Below are positions 31,155 through 40,880 of a stretch of DNA of 64,000 nt, one piece after another; position 1 is the first letter of the stretch; every line of letters begins with the position of its first letter. The position numbers and the translations under genes are program-made. The stretch comes from Burkholderia multivorans ATCC BAA-247 (lineage in GTDB: Bacteria; Pseudomonadota; Gammaproteobacteria; Burkholderiales; Burkholderiaceae), in the NCBI RefSeq assembly GCF_000959525.1, contig NZ_CP009832.1, positions 3,038,001-3,102,000 on the forward strand. The letters are read 5' to 3'. Below the pieces are notes generated by a model, which was given only the letters and a program-made list of their open reading frames with translations, was not told where the DNA came from and did no database searches.

Positions 31155-32678
31155 ATGGCCTCCCACGATTACCTGAAGAAAATCCTGACCGCGCGCGTCT
31201 ACGACGTCGCGTTCGAGACCGAACTCGAACCGGCCCGCAACCTGTCCGCGCGACTGCGCAACCCCGTGTACCTGAAGCGCGAGGACAACCAGCCGGTGTT
31301 CTCGTTCAAGCTGCGCGGCGCATACAACAAGATGGCGCACATTCCCGCCGATGCGCTCGCGCGCGGCGTGATTACCGCATCGGCCGGCAATCACGCGCAG
31401 GGCGTCGCATTCTCGGCGGCCCGGATGGGCGTGAAGGCCGTGATCGTCGTGCCCGTCACGACGCCGCAGGTGAAGGTCGACGCGGTGCGTGCGCACGGCG
31501 GCCCGGGCGTCGAAGTGATCCAGGCCGGCGAATCGTACAGCGATGCGTACGCGCACGCGCTCAAGGTGCAGGAAGAACGCGGCCTCACGTTCGTGCACCC
31601 GTTCGACGATCCGTACGTGATCGCCGGTCAGGGCACGATCGCGATGGAGATCCTGCGCCAGCACCAGGGTCCGATCCACGCGATCTTCGTGCCGATCGGC
31701 GGCGGCGGGCTCGCGGCGGGCGTCGCCGCGTACGTGAAGGCCGTGCGTCCGGAGATCAAGGTGATCGGCGTGCAGGCCGAGGATTCGTGCGCGATGGCGC
31801 AGTCGCTGCAGGCCGGCAAGCGCGTCGAGCTCGCCGAGGTCGGCCTGTTCGCGGACGGCACCGCGGTGAAGCTCGTCGGCGAGGAAACTTTCCGGCTCTG
31901 CAAGGAATATCTCGACGGCGTCGTGACGGTCGATACCGACGCGCTCTGTGCGGCGATCAAGGACGTGTTCCAGGACACGCGCAGCGTGCTCGAGCCGTCG
32001 GGCGCGCTCGCGGTGGCCGGCGCGAAGCTCTATGCGGAACGCGAAGGCATCGAGAACCAGACGCTCGTCGCGGTCACGTCGGGCGCGAACATGAACTTCG
32101 ACCGGATGCGCTTCGTCGCCGAACGCGCGGAGGTCGGCGAGGCGCGCGAGGCCGTGTTCGCCGTCACGATTCCCGAGGAGCGCGGCAGCTTCAAGCGCTT
32201 CTGCTCGCTCGTCGGCGACCGCAACGTGACCGAGTTCAACTACCGGATCGCCGATGCGCAGTCCGCGCACATCTTCGTCGGCGTGCAGATCCGTCGCCGC
32301 GGCGAATCGGCCGACATTGCCGCGAACTTCGAGTCGCACGGCTTCAAGACGGCCGACCTCACGCACGACGAACTGTCGAAGGAGCATATCCGCTACATGG
32401 TCGGCGGCCGCTCGCCGCTCGCGCTCGACGAGCGCCTGTTCCGCTTCGAATTCCCCGAACGGCCGGGCGCGCTGATGAAGTTCCTGTCGTCGATGGCGCC
32501 GGACTGGAACATCAGCCTGTTCCACTACCGCAACCAGGGCGCGGACTACAGCTCGATCCTCGTCGGGCTGCAGGTGCCGCAGGCCGATCATGCCGAGTTC
32601 GAACGCTTCCTCGCGGCGCTCGGCTATCCGTATGTCGAAGAGAGCGCCAATCCGGCGTATCGCCTCTTCCTGTCGTAA
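31155..32678 (+). CDS. ilvA: Threonine ammonia-lyase, biosynthetic
   Basis: 507 residues. The PLP lysine is in [12 protein letters not shown] near residue 53, [12 protein letters not shown] near 188 binds the phosphate, and two C-terminal regulatory ACT-like domains (about 330-500; [13 protein letters not shown] and [13 protein letters not shown]) give isoleucine feedback control. It deaminates threonine to 2-oxobutanoate for isoleucine. Full family length. The ATG at 31155 precedes the conserved [15 protein letters not shown]; the frame is open 24 codons upstream. queF follows after 10 bp. Deamination releases an enamine, and a RidA protein is encoded nearby on the other strand. Confidence 0.95.
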   Translation: MASHDYLKKILTARVYDVAFETELEPARNLSARLRNPVYLKREDNQPVFSFKLRGAYNKMAHIPADALARGVITASAGNHAQGVAFSAARMGVKAVIVVPVTTPQVKVDAVRAHGGPGVEVIQAGESYSDAYAHALKVQEERGLTFVHPFDDPYVIAGQGTIAMEILRQHQGPIHAIFVPIGGGGLAAGVAAYVKAVRPEIKVIGVQAEDSCAMAQSLQAGKRVELAEVGLFADGTAVKLVGEETFRLCKEYLDGVVTVDTDALCAAIKDVFQDTRSVLEPSGALAVAGAKLYAEREGIENQTLVAVTSGANMNFDRMRFVAERAEVGEAREAVFAVTIPEERGSFKRFCSLVGDRNVTEFNYRIADAQSAHIFVGVQIRRRGESADIAANFESHGFKTADLTHDELSKEHIRYMVGGRSPLALDERLFRFEFPERPGALMKFLSSMAPDWNISLFHYRNQGADYSSILVGLQVPQADHAEFERFLAALGYPYVEESANPAYRLFLS

Positions 32679-32688
32679 AGGCACTGCC

Positions 32689-33513
32689 ATGAATCCCGAA
32701 CATTCCCCGCTCGGCAAAGCGACCGTCTACGCATCGCAGTACGACGCGTCGCTGCTGTTTCCGATCCCGCGTGCGGGCGCGCGCGAGCAGATCGGCATTA
32801 CGTCCGCGCTGCCGTTCTTCGGCACCGACATCTGGAACGCATACGAACTGTCGTGGCTGAACGCGCGCGGCAAGCCGCAGGTCGCGGTCGCGACGTTCTA
32901 CGTGCCGGCCGAATCGCCGAACATCGTCGAGTCGAAATCGTTCAAGCTCTATCTCGGCTCGTTCGCGCAGTCGAAGTTCGACTCTGTGGACGCGGTGCGC
33001 GACGTGCTCAAGCGCGACGTGTCGGCCGCGTGCGGCGCGAGCGTGTCGGTGCAGCTCGTGTCGCCGCACGACTTCGGCAAGCTCGAGATGGACGAGCTCG
33101 ACGGCTTGTCGCTCGACCGGCTCGATCTCGATGCCGACGTGTACGAACCCGATCCGTCGCTGCTGTCGGCGGCGGAAGACGAGGCGCCGGTCGAAGAGAC
33201 GCTCGTGTCGGATCTGCTGAAGTCGAACTGCCCGGTCACCGGCCAGCCGGACTGGGGCAGCGTACAGATTCACTACGTCGGGCCGCAGATCGACCACGCG
33301 GGGCTGCTGCGCTACATCATCTCGTTTCGAAATCACACGGGCTTTCACGAGCAGTGCGTCGAGCGGATCTTTCTCGACATCCTGCATCGCTGCAAGCCGG
33401 TGAAGCTGGCCGTGTATGCGCGGTATACGCGCCGCGGCGGGCTCGACATCAATCCGTTCCGGACCAACTACAACCAGCCGATGCCGGACAACGCGCGCAC
33501 GGCGCGGCAGTAA
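32689..33513 (+). CDS. queF: NADPH-dependent 7-cyano-7-deazaguanine reductase
   Basis: A 274-residue long-form (E. coli type) QueF made of two T-fold halves. [15 protein letters not shown] near residue 77 is the substrate motif, [12 protein letters not shown] near 180 has the covalent-adduct cysteine, and [13 protein letters not shown] near 215 supplies the conserved Glu and His. It reduces preQ0 to preQ1 on the queuosine pathway. It is linked to ilvA by a 10-bp gap, an operon partner with no obvious metabolic link. A strong terminator follows. Confidence 0.95.
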   Translation: MNPEHSPLGKATVYASQYDASLLFPIPRAGAREQIGITSALPFFGTDIWNAYELSWLNARGKPQVAVATFYVPAESPNIVESKSFKLYLGSFAQSKFDSVDAVRDVLKRDVSAACGASVSVQLVSPHDFGKLEMDELDGLSLDRLDLDADVYEPDPSLLSAAEDEAPVEETLVSDLLKSNCPVTGQPDWGSVQIHYVGPQIDHAGLLRYIISFRNHTGFHEQCVERIFLDILHRCKPVKLAVYARYTRRGGLDINPFRTNYNQPMPDNARTARQ

Positions 33514-33534
33514 GGGCCGGTGAAGGGCCAAACG

Positions 33535-33566
33535 AAACAGCCCGGTCGAATCGACCGGGCTGTTTT
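33535..33566. terminator. Bidirectional terminator between queF and ridA
   Basis: A 14-bp stem (AACAGCCCGGTCGA at 33536-33549 and its complement at 33551-33564) closes on a short AAT loop and is followed by TTTT. It lies between convergent genes. Confidence 0.88.
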
Positions 33567-33609
33567 CATTTCACCGCGACAAATTTCACTGCGACAACCG
33601 CCCGCCGCC

Positions 33610-33996
33610 TTACTTCGCCGGCGCCTTGTACGCGATGCAGTCGACCTCGACCTTGCAATCGATGACCATGCTCGACTGCACGCACGCGCGTGCCGGCGGA
33701 TGCTCGCCGAAGTACGAGATGAATACCTTGTTGAACGACGCGAAATCGCGCGCGTCGTCGAGCCACACGCCGCAGCGCACGACGTGCTCGAGGCCGTAGC
33801 CGGCTTCCTTCAGGATCGCGATCATGTTCTCGATCGCCTGCTTCGACTGCGTGACGATCCCGCCTTCGACGACTTCGCCGTTCACCATCGGCGTCTGGCC
33901 CGACACGTACAGCCAGCCGTCGGCCTCGACCGCGCGCGCGAACGGCATCACCTGACCGCCCGTCCCCTTCGCCTCGCCTACGCCATATCGCTTCAT
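33610..33996 (-). CDS. RidA-family enamine/imine deaminase
   Basis: 128 residues of the RidA/YjgF/UK114 fold. ADGWLYVSGQTPMVNG near residue 25, IENMIAILKEAGYGLEHVVRCGVWL (in two parts, helix and strand) near 55 and HPPARACVQSSMV near 100 carry the conserved Arg that holds the imine acid. RidA hydrolyses reactive 2-aminoacrylate-type intermediates released by PLP deaminases. It is the third gene after the RpiR regulator and the D-aminoacylase, which suggests it clears imines formed by the divergent D-amino-acid deaminase. Confidence 0.9.
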   Translation of the reverse strand: MKRYGVGEAKGTGGQVMPFARAVEADGWLYVSGQTPMVNGEVVEGGIVTQSKQAIENMIAILKEAGYGLEHVVRCGVWLDDARDFASFNKVFISYFGEHPPARACVQSSMVIDCKVEVDCIAYKAPAK

Positions 33997-34047
33997 CGTT
34001 TCACTCCTATTTCAGTTCCGTTTCGGTTGCAAATGCGCGCGCCGCGC

Positions 34048-35529
34048 TCAGAACGCGGCATCCGCGCTCGCCTGCGCGCGTTCTCCGCGCGCGACGAAGC
34101 CGCCCGCGCGTTCGCCGGTCGGCCGGCCGTTTTCATAGGTCAGCACGCCATTCACCCAGACCGCGTCGATCCCGTGCGCGGGCTGTTGCGGCTTGTCGAA
34201 CGTCGCGGCGTCGATCACGCGCGCCGGATCGAACAGCACAAGATCCGCGTGGTAGCCGACGTGCACCTCGCCGCGGCGCGCAAGCCCGAAGCGGCGCGCG
34301 GACAGCGACGTCATCTTGCGGATCGCCTCCTCGAGCGGCAGCAGGTTCGTGTCGCGCACGTAATGGCCGAGCACGCGCGGGAACGCGCCCCACAGCCGCG
34401 GATGCGGCAGCGGATCGTTCGGCAGCCCGTCCGAGCCGACCATCGTCGCCGGATGCGAGAGGATCCGGCGCACGTCGTCTTCGGACATGTTGTGGTACAC
34501 GGCGCCCGCCGGGCGGATCCGCTGCGCGGCCTCCTGCTCGGTGACGCCCCAATCGGCAGCAATCGCCTTCAGCAGCTTGCCCGCGACTTCCGGATGCGGC
34601 TCCGACCACGTGATCGTGATGTCGATGTCGCCCGTCACCTGCTTCAGGTCGAGCGTCGACGAGCTGCGGCTGTACGGATAGCAGTCGCAGCCGACCGGCT
34701 GATAGCGGCGCGCGCCTTCGAGCGACGCGAGCACTTCGGTGCTGCGCCCCCAGTTCGACGGGCCCGCGCATTTCAGATGCGAGATCACGACCGGCACGCG
34801 TGCATGGCGGCCGACCTGGTAGGCCTCGTCCATCGCGTCGAGGATCGCGTCGAACTCGGTGCGCATGTGCGTCGTGTACAGCGCGCCTGCATTCGCGAGC
34901 GGCTCGGCGAGCGCCATCACTTCCTCGGTCGGCGCGGCGAACGCGGAGCCGTACGCGAGGCCCGACGACAATCCGAGCGCGCCGTTCGCGAGCGCTTCCT
35001 CGAGCTGCGTGCGCATCGCGGCAATCTCGGTGTCGGTCGCCGCGCGATCGAGGCGGTCCATCTGGTTGTTGCGCAGCGCCGTATGCCCGATCAGCGCCGC
35101 GACGTTCACCGCCGGCCGTGCATCGTTGACGGCCGCGACATAGTCGGCGAAGGTCGGATAGCGAAACGCGTCGCGATCGCCGAGCAGGTTCATCGGATCG
35201 GGCGGCTCGCCCGCGAGCGTCACCGGCGACGCGCTGATCCCGCAGTTGCCGACGATCACGGTCGTCACGCCCTGCGAAATCTTCGGCAGCATCTCCGGCG
35301 CGCGGATCACGTGCGTGTCGTCGTGCGTGTGAACGTCGACGAAGCCCGGCGCGAGCGCACGGCCGTTCGCATCGACGACGGTTTCCGCGAGCCAGTTCGA
35401 CAGGTTGCCGATCGCCGCGATCATGCCGTTGCGGATCGCGACGTCGCGCGTGACGGGCGGCGCGCCGGTCCCGTCGTACAGTTGCGCGCCGACGATCAGC
35501 GTATCGGCGGCTTCGGGATGCGAATGCAT
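34048..35529 (-). CDS. D-aminoacylase (N-acyl-D-amino-acid deacylase)
   Basis: 493 residues of the amidohydrolase fold. PGFVDVHTHDDTH near residue 65 is the metal-binding HxH site, VIVGNCGISASPV near 95 has the metal-bridging Cys of D-aminoacylases, and VVISHLKCAG and GSDGLPND are later metal and catalytic segments. It releases D-amino acids from N-acyl-D-amino acids, a step in scavenging D-residues from peptidoglycan or foreign peptides. The start is two bases after the RpiR stop, so the genes are coupled. ridA follows after 51 bp. Confidence 0.92.
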   Translation of the reverse strand: MHSHPEAADTLIVGAQLYDGTGAPPVTRDVAIRNGMIAAIGNLSNWLAETVVDANGRALAPGFVDVHTHDDTHVIRAPEMLPKISQGVTTVIVGNCGISASPVTLAGEPPDPMNLLGDRDAFRYPTFADYVAAVNDARPAVNVAALIGHTALRNNQMDRLDRAATDTEIAAMRTQLEEALANGALGLSSGLAYGSAFAAPTEEVMALAEPLANAGALYTTHMRTEFDAILDAMDEAYQVGRHARVPVVISHLKCAGPSNWGRSTEVLASLEGARRYQPVGCDCYPYSRSSSTLDLKQVTGDIDITITWSEPHPEVAGKLLKAIAADWGVTEQEAAQRIRPAGAVYHNMSEDDVRRILSHPATMVGSDGLPNDPLPHPRLWGAFPRVLGHYVRDTNLLPLEEAIRKMTSLSARRFGLARRGEVHVGYHADLVLFDPARVIDAATFDKPQQPAHGIDAVWVNGVLTYENGRPTGERAGGFVARGERAQASADAAF

Positions 35530-35531
35530 GG

Positions 35532-36473
35532 TCAGTCTCCTACCGGTTGACGGTCGCCGCCGCCGCGATGCGCGTCGAGCGCATGCTTGATACGGCGCAG
35601 CGATTCCCGGCCCGCATCGCCGAGCCGCAGCGCGACCCCCGTCACGAGCACGTCGATCGCCATCATCATCGCGTAGCGCGACGTCGACGGCTTGTAAATG
35701 AAATCGGTCTCGAAGGCGACGACCGGAATCAGGTGGTCGGCCAGCTTCGCGAGCGGCGACGCGGGCGCGGTGATCGCAATCAGCGTCGCGCCGTAGCGTT
35801 TCGCGAGCCGGCAGCTCTCGAGCAGCTCGGGCACGCGGCCGCTCACCGACAGCGCGACGACGACCGCGTCGCGCGACAACGTGGCCGACACCATCCGCTG
35901 CAGCAGGCTGTCCTGATACGTCGCGACCGGCCGCCCGAAACGCACGAGCCGAAAGCGCAGCTCGTCGGCCAGCGCGGTCGAGCCGCCGCCCTGCCCGTAG
36001 ACGTAGATCATCTTCGCGCCGACGAGCCGGTCGGCCGCGGCGTCGAACGACGCGTTGCGCAGCAACTGGTGGTTGTGCGCGAGCGCGACGCGGATCTCGT
36101 CGTAGACGACCGTCGCCGGGTTCGCGTCTTCTTCGGCTGGCACCTGCTCGGCAGGTACGAGAAAGCGCCGGCCGACGGCTGCCGCCTGCGCGACGAGCAG
36201 CTTCAGTTCGCGCACGTCGCGACAGCCGACCGCCTTCGCGAAGCGCGTGACCGTCGCGACGCTCACGCCGGTGTCGCGCGCAAGCGCGCCGATGCTCGCA
36301 TGCGCGGCGCGCGCGAGATCGGCGAGGATGAATTCGGCGACCTTGCGCTCGGCATCGCGCAGCTCGGGCGCGCATTCGGCAATGCGCGCGACGATGTCGA
36401 GGACGGGCTGCGCGACCGACGCCGATTCCGGCGTGGCCGCGCGCGACGCGGAACGGACAGCGCGCGTATTCAT
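35532..36473 (-). CDS. MurR/RpiR-family regulator of D-amino-acid catabolism
   Basis: 313 residues. An N-terminal HTH_6 domain (about 35-110, with GALARDTGVSVATVTRFAKAVG split over helix 2 and the recognition helix) and a C-terminal SIS domain (about 145-280, MIYVYGQGGGSTALADEL). SIS domains usually bind phosphosugars, yet this gene sits in an N-acyl-D-amino-acid operon. The ligand could be an amino sugar such as MurNAc-6-phosphate released with D-amino acids; that is speculation. It probably controls both its own operon and the divergent deaminase through the palindrome at 36498-36514. Confidence 0.9.
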   Translation of the reverse strand: MNTRAVRSASRAATPESASVAQPVLDIVARIAECAPELRDAERKVAEFILADLARAAHASIGALARDTGVSVATVTRFAKAVGCRDVRELKLLVAQAAAVGRRFLVPAEQVPAEEDANPATVVYDEIRVALAHNHQLLRNASFDAAADRLVGAKMIYVYGQGGGSTALADELRFRLVRFGRPVATYQDSLLQRMVSATLSRDAVVVALSVSGRVPELLESCRLAKRYGATLIAITAPASPLAKLADHLIPVVAFETDFIYKPSTSRYAMMMAIDVLVTGVALRLGDAGRESLRRIKHALDAHRGGGDRQPVGD

Positions 36474-36497
36474 CTGCGGAAACGGGGATAAGGGTTC

Positions 36498-36514
36498 ATG
36501 TTACTAAATAACAT
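36498..36514. promoter_or_regulatory. Candidate RpiR operator
   Basis: ATGTTA (36498-36503) and TAACAT (36509-36514) are perfect arms around CTAAA. The core TGTTACTAAATAACA is close to the box I recall for HexR, an RpiR-family regulator (TGTAATTAAATTACA). It lies 24 bp before the RpiR start and 78 bp before the divergent deaminase start, in an AT-rich patch between them. Confidence 0.6.
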
Positions 36515-36592
36515 CACCGCGCCGATGCTACTTTCTGTACCATCTGACTGTCAACTTCAGTGCAATGCATAGTGATGATGGAGCCGGATGAC

Positions 36593-37873
36593 ATGAAAGT
36601 TACAAACTATCAGGAACCGACGATCGATCCTTTCGGCAAGGGCCTCGGCAACCTGCCGGGCGCGAGCGTGCCGCTCGACGAGGCCGGCCGCCTCGAATGG
36701 AATCTGCTTGCGGAAGACATCAGCCTGCCGGCCGCGGTGCTGTACGAGGAGCGCATCGAGCACAACCTGAACTGGATGCAGGCGTTTGTCCAGCAGTATG
36801 GCGTGCAGTTCGCGCCGCACGGCAAGACGACGATGGCGCCGCAACTGTTCCGTCGCCAGCTCGCCGCCGGCGCATGGGGCATCACGCTCGCGACCGCGCA
36901 CCAGACGCAGGCCGCCTATCACGGCGGCGTGCGCCGCGTGCTGCTCGCCAACCAGCTGGTCGGCCGCCAGAACATGACGATCATCGCGGCGCTGTTGTCC
37001 GACCCCGACTTCGAATTCTTCTGCTGCGTCGATTCGGCCGACAACGTCGATCAGCTCGGCCGCTTCTTCGGCGCCGCGAACAAGTCGCTGAACGTGCTGC
37101 TCGAGCTCGGCGTGCCGGGCGGCCGCACCGGCGTACGCGATGCCGCGCAGCGCAAGGCCGTGCTCGACGCGCTCGCGCGCTATCCCGATACGTTGAAGCT
37201 CGCCGGCATCGAACTGTACGAAGGCGTGCTGAAGGAGGAAGGCGAGATCCGCGCGTTCCTGCAGGGCGCGGTCGCGCTGACGCGCGAGCTCGCGGCCGCC
37301 GGCCGCTTCGCGCGCACGCCGGCGATCCTGTCCGGCGCGGGCTCGGCGTGGTACGACGTGGTCGCCGAGGAATTCGCGAAGGCCTCCGACGCAGGCTTCG
37401 CGGAAGTCGTGCTGCGGCCCGGCTGCTACCTCACGCACGACGTCGGCATCTACAAGAAGGCGCAGACGGACGTGTTCGCGCGCAACCCGATCGCGCGCAA
37501 GATGGGCGAAGGGCTGCTTCCCGCGCTGCAGCTGTGGGCATACGTGCAGTCGGTGCCGGAGCCCGACCGCGCGATCGTCGCGCTCGGCAAGCGCGACGCC
37601 GCGTTCGACGCGGGGCTGCCCGAGCCGGCGCGCCACTTCCGCCCTGGCCGCGACAGCGCACCGCGCGACGTCGCCGCGAGCGAAGGCTGGGCCGTCACGG
37701 GCATGATGGATCAGCACGCCTACCTGCAGATTCCGCCCGGCGCGGACGTGAAGGTCGGCGACATGGTCGCGTTCGACATCTCGCACCCGTGTCTGACCTT
37801 CGACAAGTGGCGCCAGTTGCTCGTCCTCGATCCGCAATTCCGCGTGACGGGCGTGATCGAAACGTTCTTCTGA
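36593..37873 (+). CDS. PLP-dependent D-amino-acid deaminase (DSD1/D-threonine aldolase-like)
   Basis: 426 residues of the fold-type III PLP family (alanine-racemase barrel plus beta domain). FAPHGKTTMAPQLF near residue 79 carries the PLP lysine. VLRPGCYLTHDVGIY near 275 and DISHPCLTFDKW near 396 fit the DSD1 group with C-terminal His and Cys metal ligands. Such enzymes dehydrate D-serine or cleave D-threonine. GGAG at 36580-36583, nine bases before the ATG, fixes the start over two earlier in-frame ATGs. Divergence from the RpiR operon and the presence of RidA suggest dehydratase/deaminase chemistry giving a reactive imine. Confidence 0.85.
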   Translation: MKVTNYQEPTIDPFGKGLGNLPGASVPLDEAGRLEWNLLAEDISLPAAVLYEERIEHNLNWMQAFVQQYGVQFAPHGKTTMAPQLFRRQLAAGAWGITLATAHQTQAAYHGGVRRVLLANQLVGRQNMTIIAALLSDPDFEFFCCVDSADNVDQLGRFFGAANKSLNVLLELGVPGGRTGVRDAAQRKAVLDALARYPDTLKLAGIELYEGVLKEEGEIRAFLQGAVALTRELAAAGRFARTPAILSGAGSAWYDVVAEEFAKASDAGFAEVVLRPGCYLTHDVGIYKKAQTDVFARNPIARKMGEGLLPALQLWAYVQSVPEPDRAIVALGKRDAAFDAGLPEPARHFRPGRDSAPRDVAASEGWAVTGMMDQHAYLQIPPGADVKVGDMVAFDISHPCLTFDKWRQLLVLDPQFRVTGVIETFF

Positions 37874-37905
37874 CGCATCGCGCGACGCGCCCCGCCGCGA
37901 TGCGG

Positions 37906-37979
37906 GGCGTACCGACGCCCGGCGTACGGCCCTCGACGCATCGACTCCCGGCGTAGCGACGCCCGGCGTACCGACGCGC
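37906..37979. repeat. Imperfect 15-bp tandem repeat
   Basis: The motif GGCGTA followed by a CGACGC segment recurs at 37906, 37921, 37950 and 37965; three copies fit the 15-bp unit GGCGTACCGACGCCC with one or two changes. It lies in the 215-bp gap between the deaminase and the PfpI-like gene. Its role is unknown. Confidence 0.55.
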
Positions 37980-38088
37980 GCCCCCTTGTCACGCGCGCGT
38001 CGAGCTGCCGGAGTACACTGCGCTTTCGCCCTCGCGGCCGCTTGCGGCCGCTTGAGCGCGCCTCGACGTTTCTTCAATGGAGAAAGCC

Positions 38089-38670
38089 ATGGCAGCGAAG
38101 AAGATCCTGTTCCTGACCGGCGATTTCGCCGAAGACTACGAAACGATGGTGCCGTTCCAGGCGCTGCAGGCGGTCGGCCATCACGTCGACGCCGTATGCC
38201 CGGGCAAGCGCGCCGGCGACAAGGTCAAGACCGCGATCCACGATTTCGAGGGCGACCAGACCTACACCGAGAAGCCCGGCCATCAGTTCACGCTGAATGC
38301 GACGTTCGACGACGTCGACGCGTCGCGCTACGACGCGCTCGCGATCGCGGGCGGCCGCGCGCCGGAATACCTGCGCCTCGATCCGAACGTGATTGCGCTC
38401 GTGCGCGCCTTCGCCGAAGCCGGCAAGCCGATCGCCGCGATCTGTCACGCCGCGCAGCTGCTGGCGGCCGCCGACGTGATTCGCGGCAAGCGCATCTCGG
38501 CCTATCCGGCCTGCGCGCCCGAGGTCAAGCTCGCCGGCGGCGAATATGCGGACATTCCGGTCGATGCGGCGGTCACCGACGCGCCGTTCGTCACCGCACC
38601 CGCATGGCGGGCGCATCCGGCCTGGCTGTCGCAGTTCCTTGCGCTGCTCGGCACGCGCATCGAGCTGTAA
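38089..38670 (+). CDS. DJ-1/PfpI family protein
   Basis: 193 residues. [15 protein letters not shown] at the start supplies the conserved acidic residue near position 15, and [13 protein letters not shown] near 120 is the nucleophile elbow with Cys followed by His, as in PfpI/YhbO proteins. Members are described as deglycases, glyoxalases or proteases of stress defence; the exact activity is debated. GGAG at 38079-38082 with a six-base gap selects the ATG at 38089 over the in-frame ATG at 38077. Stand-alone, convergent with the MarR gene. Confidence 0.88.
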   Translation: MAAKKILFLTGDFAEDYETMVPFQALQAVGHHVDAVCPGKRAGDKVKTAIHDFEGDQTYTEKPGHQFTLNATFDDVDASRYDALAIAGGRAPEYLRLDPNVIALVRAFAEAGKPIAAICHAAQLLAAADVIRGKRISAYPACAPEVKLAGGEYADIPVDAAVTDAPFVTAPAWRAHPAWLSQFLALLGTRIEL

Positions 38671-38794
38671 GCGGTCGCGCAAACCGATAGATCCGAGGAA
38701 ATAAAGCGCCGCCGGCGGCGGCGCGCGACGGGTTGCCGGCGTGGCGTGCGGGCCCGTCGACCGTAGCGGCAGCGTCGCCGCCGCACGCGCGCGT

Positions 38795-39241
38795 TCAGCG
38801 CTCCACGACCGTCGAGCCGACGTCCGCGATCTTCGACTCGAGCATGGCCAGCGCACCCGACAGCGCATTGAGCACGTCGTCCGGCACCTGCGCCATCGTC
38901 CGCTCGAGAAACGCCTTGCGGCGCGGCAGGCACGCGTCGAATGCCGCGCGGCCGGCCTCGGTCAGCGTCACGTTCGTCACGCGGTTGTCGCGCGCGTCGG
39001 CTTCGCGCTCGATCCAGCCGAGCGCATCGAGCGACTTCAGCTGACGCGTCAGCGCGCCCGGATCGATGCGCAGCACTTCGACGAGCCGCTTCTGCGACGA
39101 ATGGCCGCCCATCGTATGCAGCGCGACCATGATCCGCCAGCGCGGCATCGGCTGCCCGACGTGCGTTTCGAATGCGGTCATGAACGCGCGATACGTGCGT
39201 CCGAATTGCTGCAAGATCGCGACGCGGTCCTGTTCTTCCAT
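38795..39241 (-). CDS. MarR-family regulator
   Basis: 148 residues with a winged helix-turn-helix (about 55-115: QKRLVEVLRIDPGALTRQL, then the wing ADARDNRVTNVTLTEAG). The DxR motif in the wing (DARDNR) is canonical. It lies 27 bp after the MFS exporter gene on the same strand and probably represses it by binding the palindrome at 40881-40896 until a phenolic or lipophilic ligand arrives. Ligand unknown. Confidence 0.9.
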   Translation of the reverse strand: MEEQDRVAILQQFGRTYRAFMTAFETHVGQPMPRWRIMVALHTMGGHSSQKRLVEVLRIDPGALTRQLKSLDALGWIEREADARDNRVTNVTLTEAGRAAFDACLPRRKAFLERTMAQVPDDVLNALSGALAMLESKIADVGSTVVER

Positions 39242-39268
39242 GCGCTGAATTCGTTTCCGGTCAATCGG

Positions 39269-40864
39269 TCAATCGGCCGCGACATGCGGCTCGATCTTGC
39301 GCCGCAACGCGATGGGCGGCACGCGGCGGCACTGCCACACCGAATATACGGCGACGACGGCCGCCATCGCGACGCCCAGATGAATCGCACCGACGAGCGA
39401 TTCGCGAGCGGCTTCCAGCAGCAGCGCGCCATTATGCCCGGCGCGCGTCAGTTCCGCGACCAGCCCGCCCTGCGCGGCGCGATCGATCAGGATCTGCGGA
39501 TCGGCGAGCCGCGCATGCCACTGCAGCGCGTGATCGGCGGCGAGCGCATCGTGCACGCCGCTCGAATACATCTGGTTGACGAGCGTGCCTGTCAGCGCCG
39601 TACCGATCATCCCGCCGACCATGCGCAGCGACTGCAGCAGCGCGGTCGCGATCCCGAGATGCTGGCGGCCGGCCGTCTGCTGCGCGAATACAGTGAGGTT
39701 CGGCAGCACGAAACCGAGGCCGATGCCGCCGGCCACCATCAGCGCCATCAGCACCCACGTCGGCGTGGTGTGCGTCGAGACGACGATGCCCGCGCACGCG
39801 ATCGCGAACAGCACGAAGCCGACGTGCAGCATCGCGTTCGGCTGGCGGATGCGCGTGACGACGCGCCCGTTCATGATGCTGCCGATCGTGATGAACACGA
39901 CGAGCGGCGTGATCACGAGCCCCGCCTCCTTCGGCGACATCCCGAATCCGCCCTGGAACAGCAGCGGCGCATAGAACAGCAGCGAGAACATCGCGAAGCC
40001 CGCGAGGATGGCGAGCACGAACAGCGCCGACAACGCACGGTTCGCGAACATGTCGAACGGCAAAATCGGCTGCGCGCAGCGCTTTTCCCAATGCCACAGG
40101 CCTACACCGGCCGCGACCGCGACGACGAGCAGCAGCGTCGCCCAGCTCGCGATTCCGTATTTCGGCAGCCATTCGACGAACAGCTGCAGCGCGCCGAGCG
40201 ACGCCGCGATCAGCAGTGCGCCGGGCCAGTCGAGCCGCATCTTGCTCTCGTGCTCGACCTGGCGCAGATGCGGCAGGTAGCGCCACACGAAGACCAGCGA
40301 CAGCAGACCGACCGGCAGATTCACGTAGAAGACCGAGCGCCAGCCGAAGGTCTGCGTCAGCACGCCGCCGAGCGACGGCCCGACCGCGTTCGCGATCCCG
40401 AATGCGGAGCTCATCAGCACCTGCCAGCGCAGCCGCACGACGGAATCGGGAAACAAGTCCGGAATGCACGCGAACGCGGTGCCGACCAGCATCCCGCCGC
40501 CGATGCCCTGCAGCCCGCGCGCGAGCACGAGGTAGAGCATGTCGTTGGCCATGCCGCACAGCACGGAGGCGCCGGTGAACACGACGATCGACGCGATGAC
40601 GAACGGCTTGCGGCCGTAGTAGTCGCCGAGGCGGCCGAAGATCGGCACGGTGATCACGGAACTGAGCAGATACGAGGTGGCGACCCACGCATAGAGGTCG
40701 AACCCTCTGAGTTCGGCGACGATGGTCGGCAGCGCGGTACCGACGACCGTCTGGTCGAGTGCGACCAGCATCGTGACGAACGAGATTCCGATCATCGCCA
40801 GCAGCGACTCGCGAAACGGCAGGACTTGCCCGCTCGAATGGTGGGCGGCAGTATGGACGGCCAT
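39269..40864 (-). CDS. DHA2-family (EmrB/QacA-type) multidrug MFS exporter
   Basis: 531 residues with about 14 predicted membrane helices. ALDQTVVGTALPTIVAEL near residue 35 is motif D1, GRLGDYYGRKP near 75 is the cytoplasmic loop motif A, and GPSLGGVLTQTFGWRSVFYVN (in two parts: motif C GPSLGGVL and the WRSVFYVN end) lies near 150. It should export drugs with proton import. There is no EmrA-type adaptor gene beside it, so it may work alone in the inner membrane. The start ATG at 40864 is followed by AVHTAAHH. It is regulated in all likelihood by the downstream marR. Confidence 0.88.
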   Translation of the reverse strand: MAVHTAAHHSSGQVLPFRESLLAMIGISFVTMLVALDQTVVGTALPTIVAELRGFDLYAWVATSYLLSSVITVPIFGRLGDYYGRKPFVIASIVVFTGASVLCGMANDMLYLVLARGLQGIGGGMLVGTAFACIPDLFPDSVVRLRWQVLMSSAFGIANAVGPSLGGVLTQTFGWRSVFYVNLPVGLLSLVFVWRYLPHLRQVEHESKMRLDWPGALLIAASLGALQLFVEWLPKYGIASWATLLLVVAVAAGVGLWHWEKRCAQPILPFDMFANRALSALFVLAILAGFAMFSLLFYAPLLFQGGFGMSPKEAGLVITPLVVFITIGSIMNGRVVTRIRQPNAMLHVGFVLFAIACAGIVVSTHTTPTWVLMALMVAGGIGLGFVLPNLTVFAQQTAGRQHLGIATALLQSLRMVGGMIGTALTGTLVNQMYSSGVHDALAADHALQWHARLADPQILIDRAAQGGLVAELTRAGHNGALLLEAARESLVGAIHLGVAMAAVVAVYSVWQCRRVPPIALRRKIEPHVAAD

Positions 40865-40880
40865 TTTTTGTTGGCGCAAC

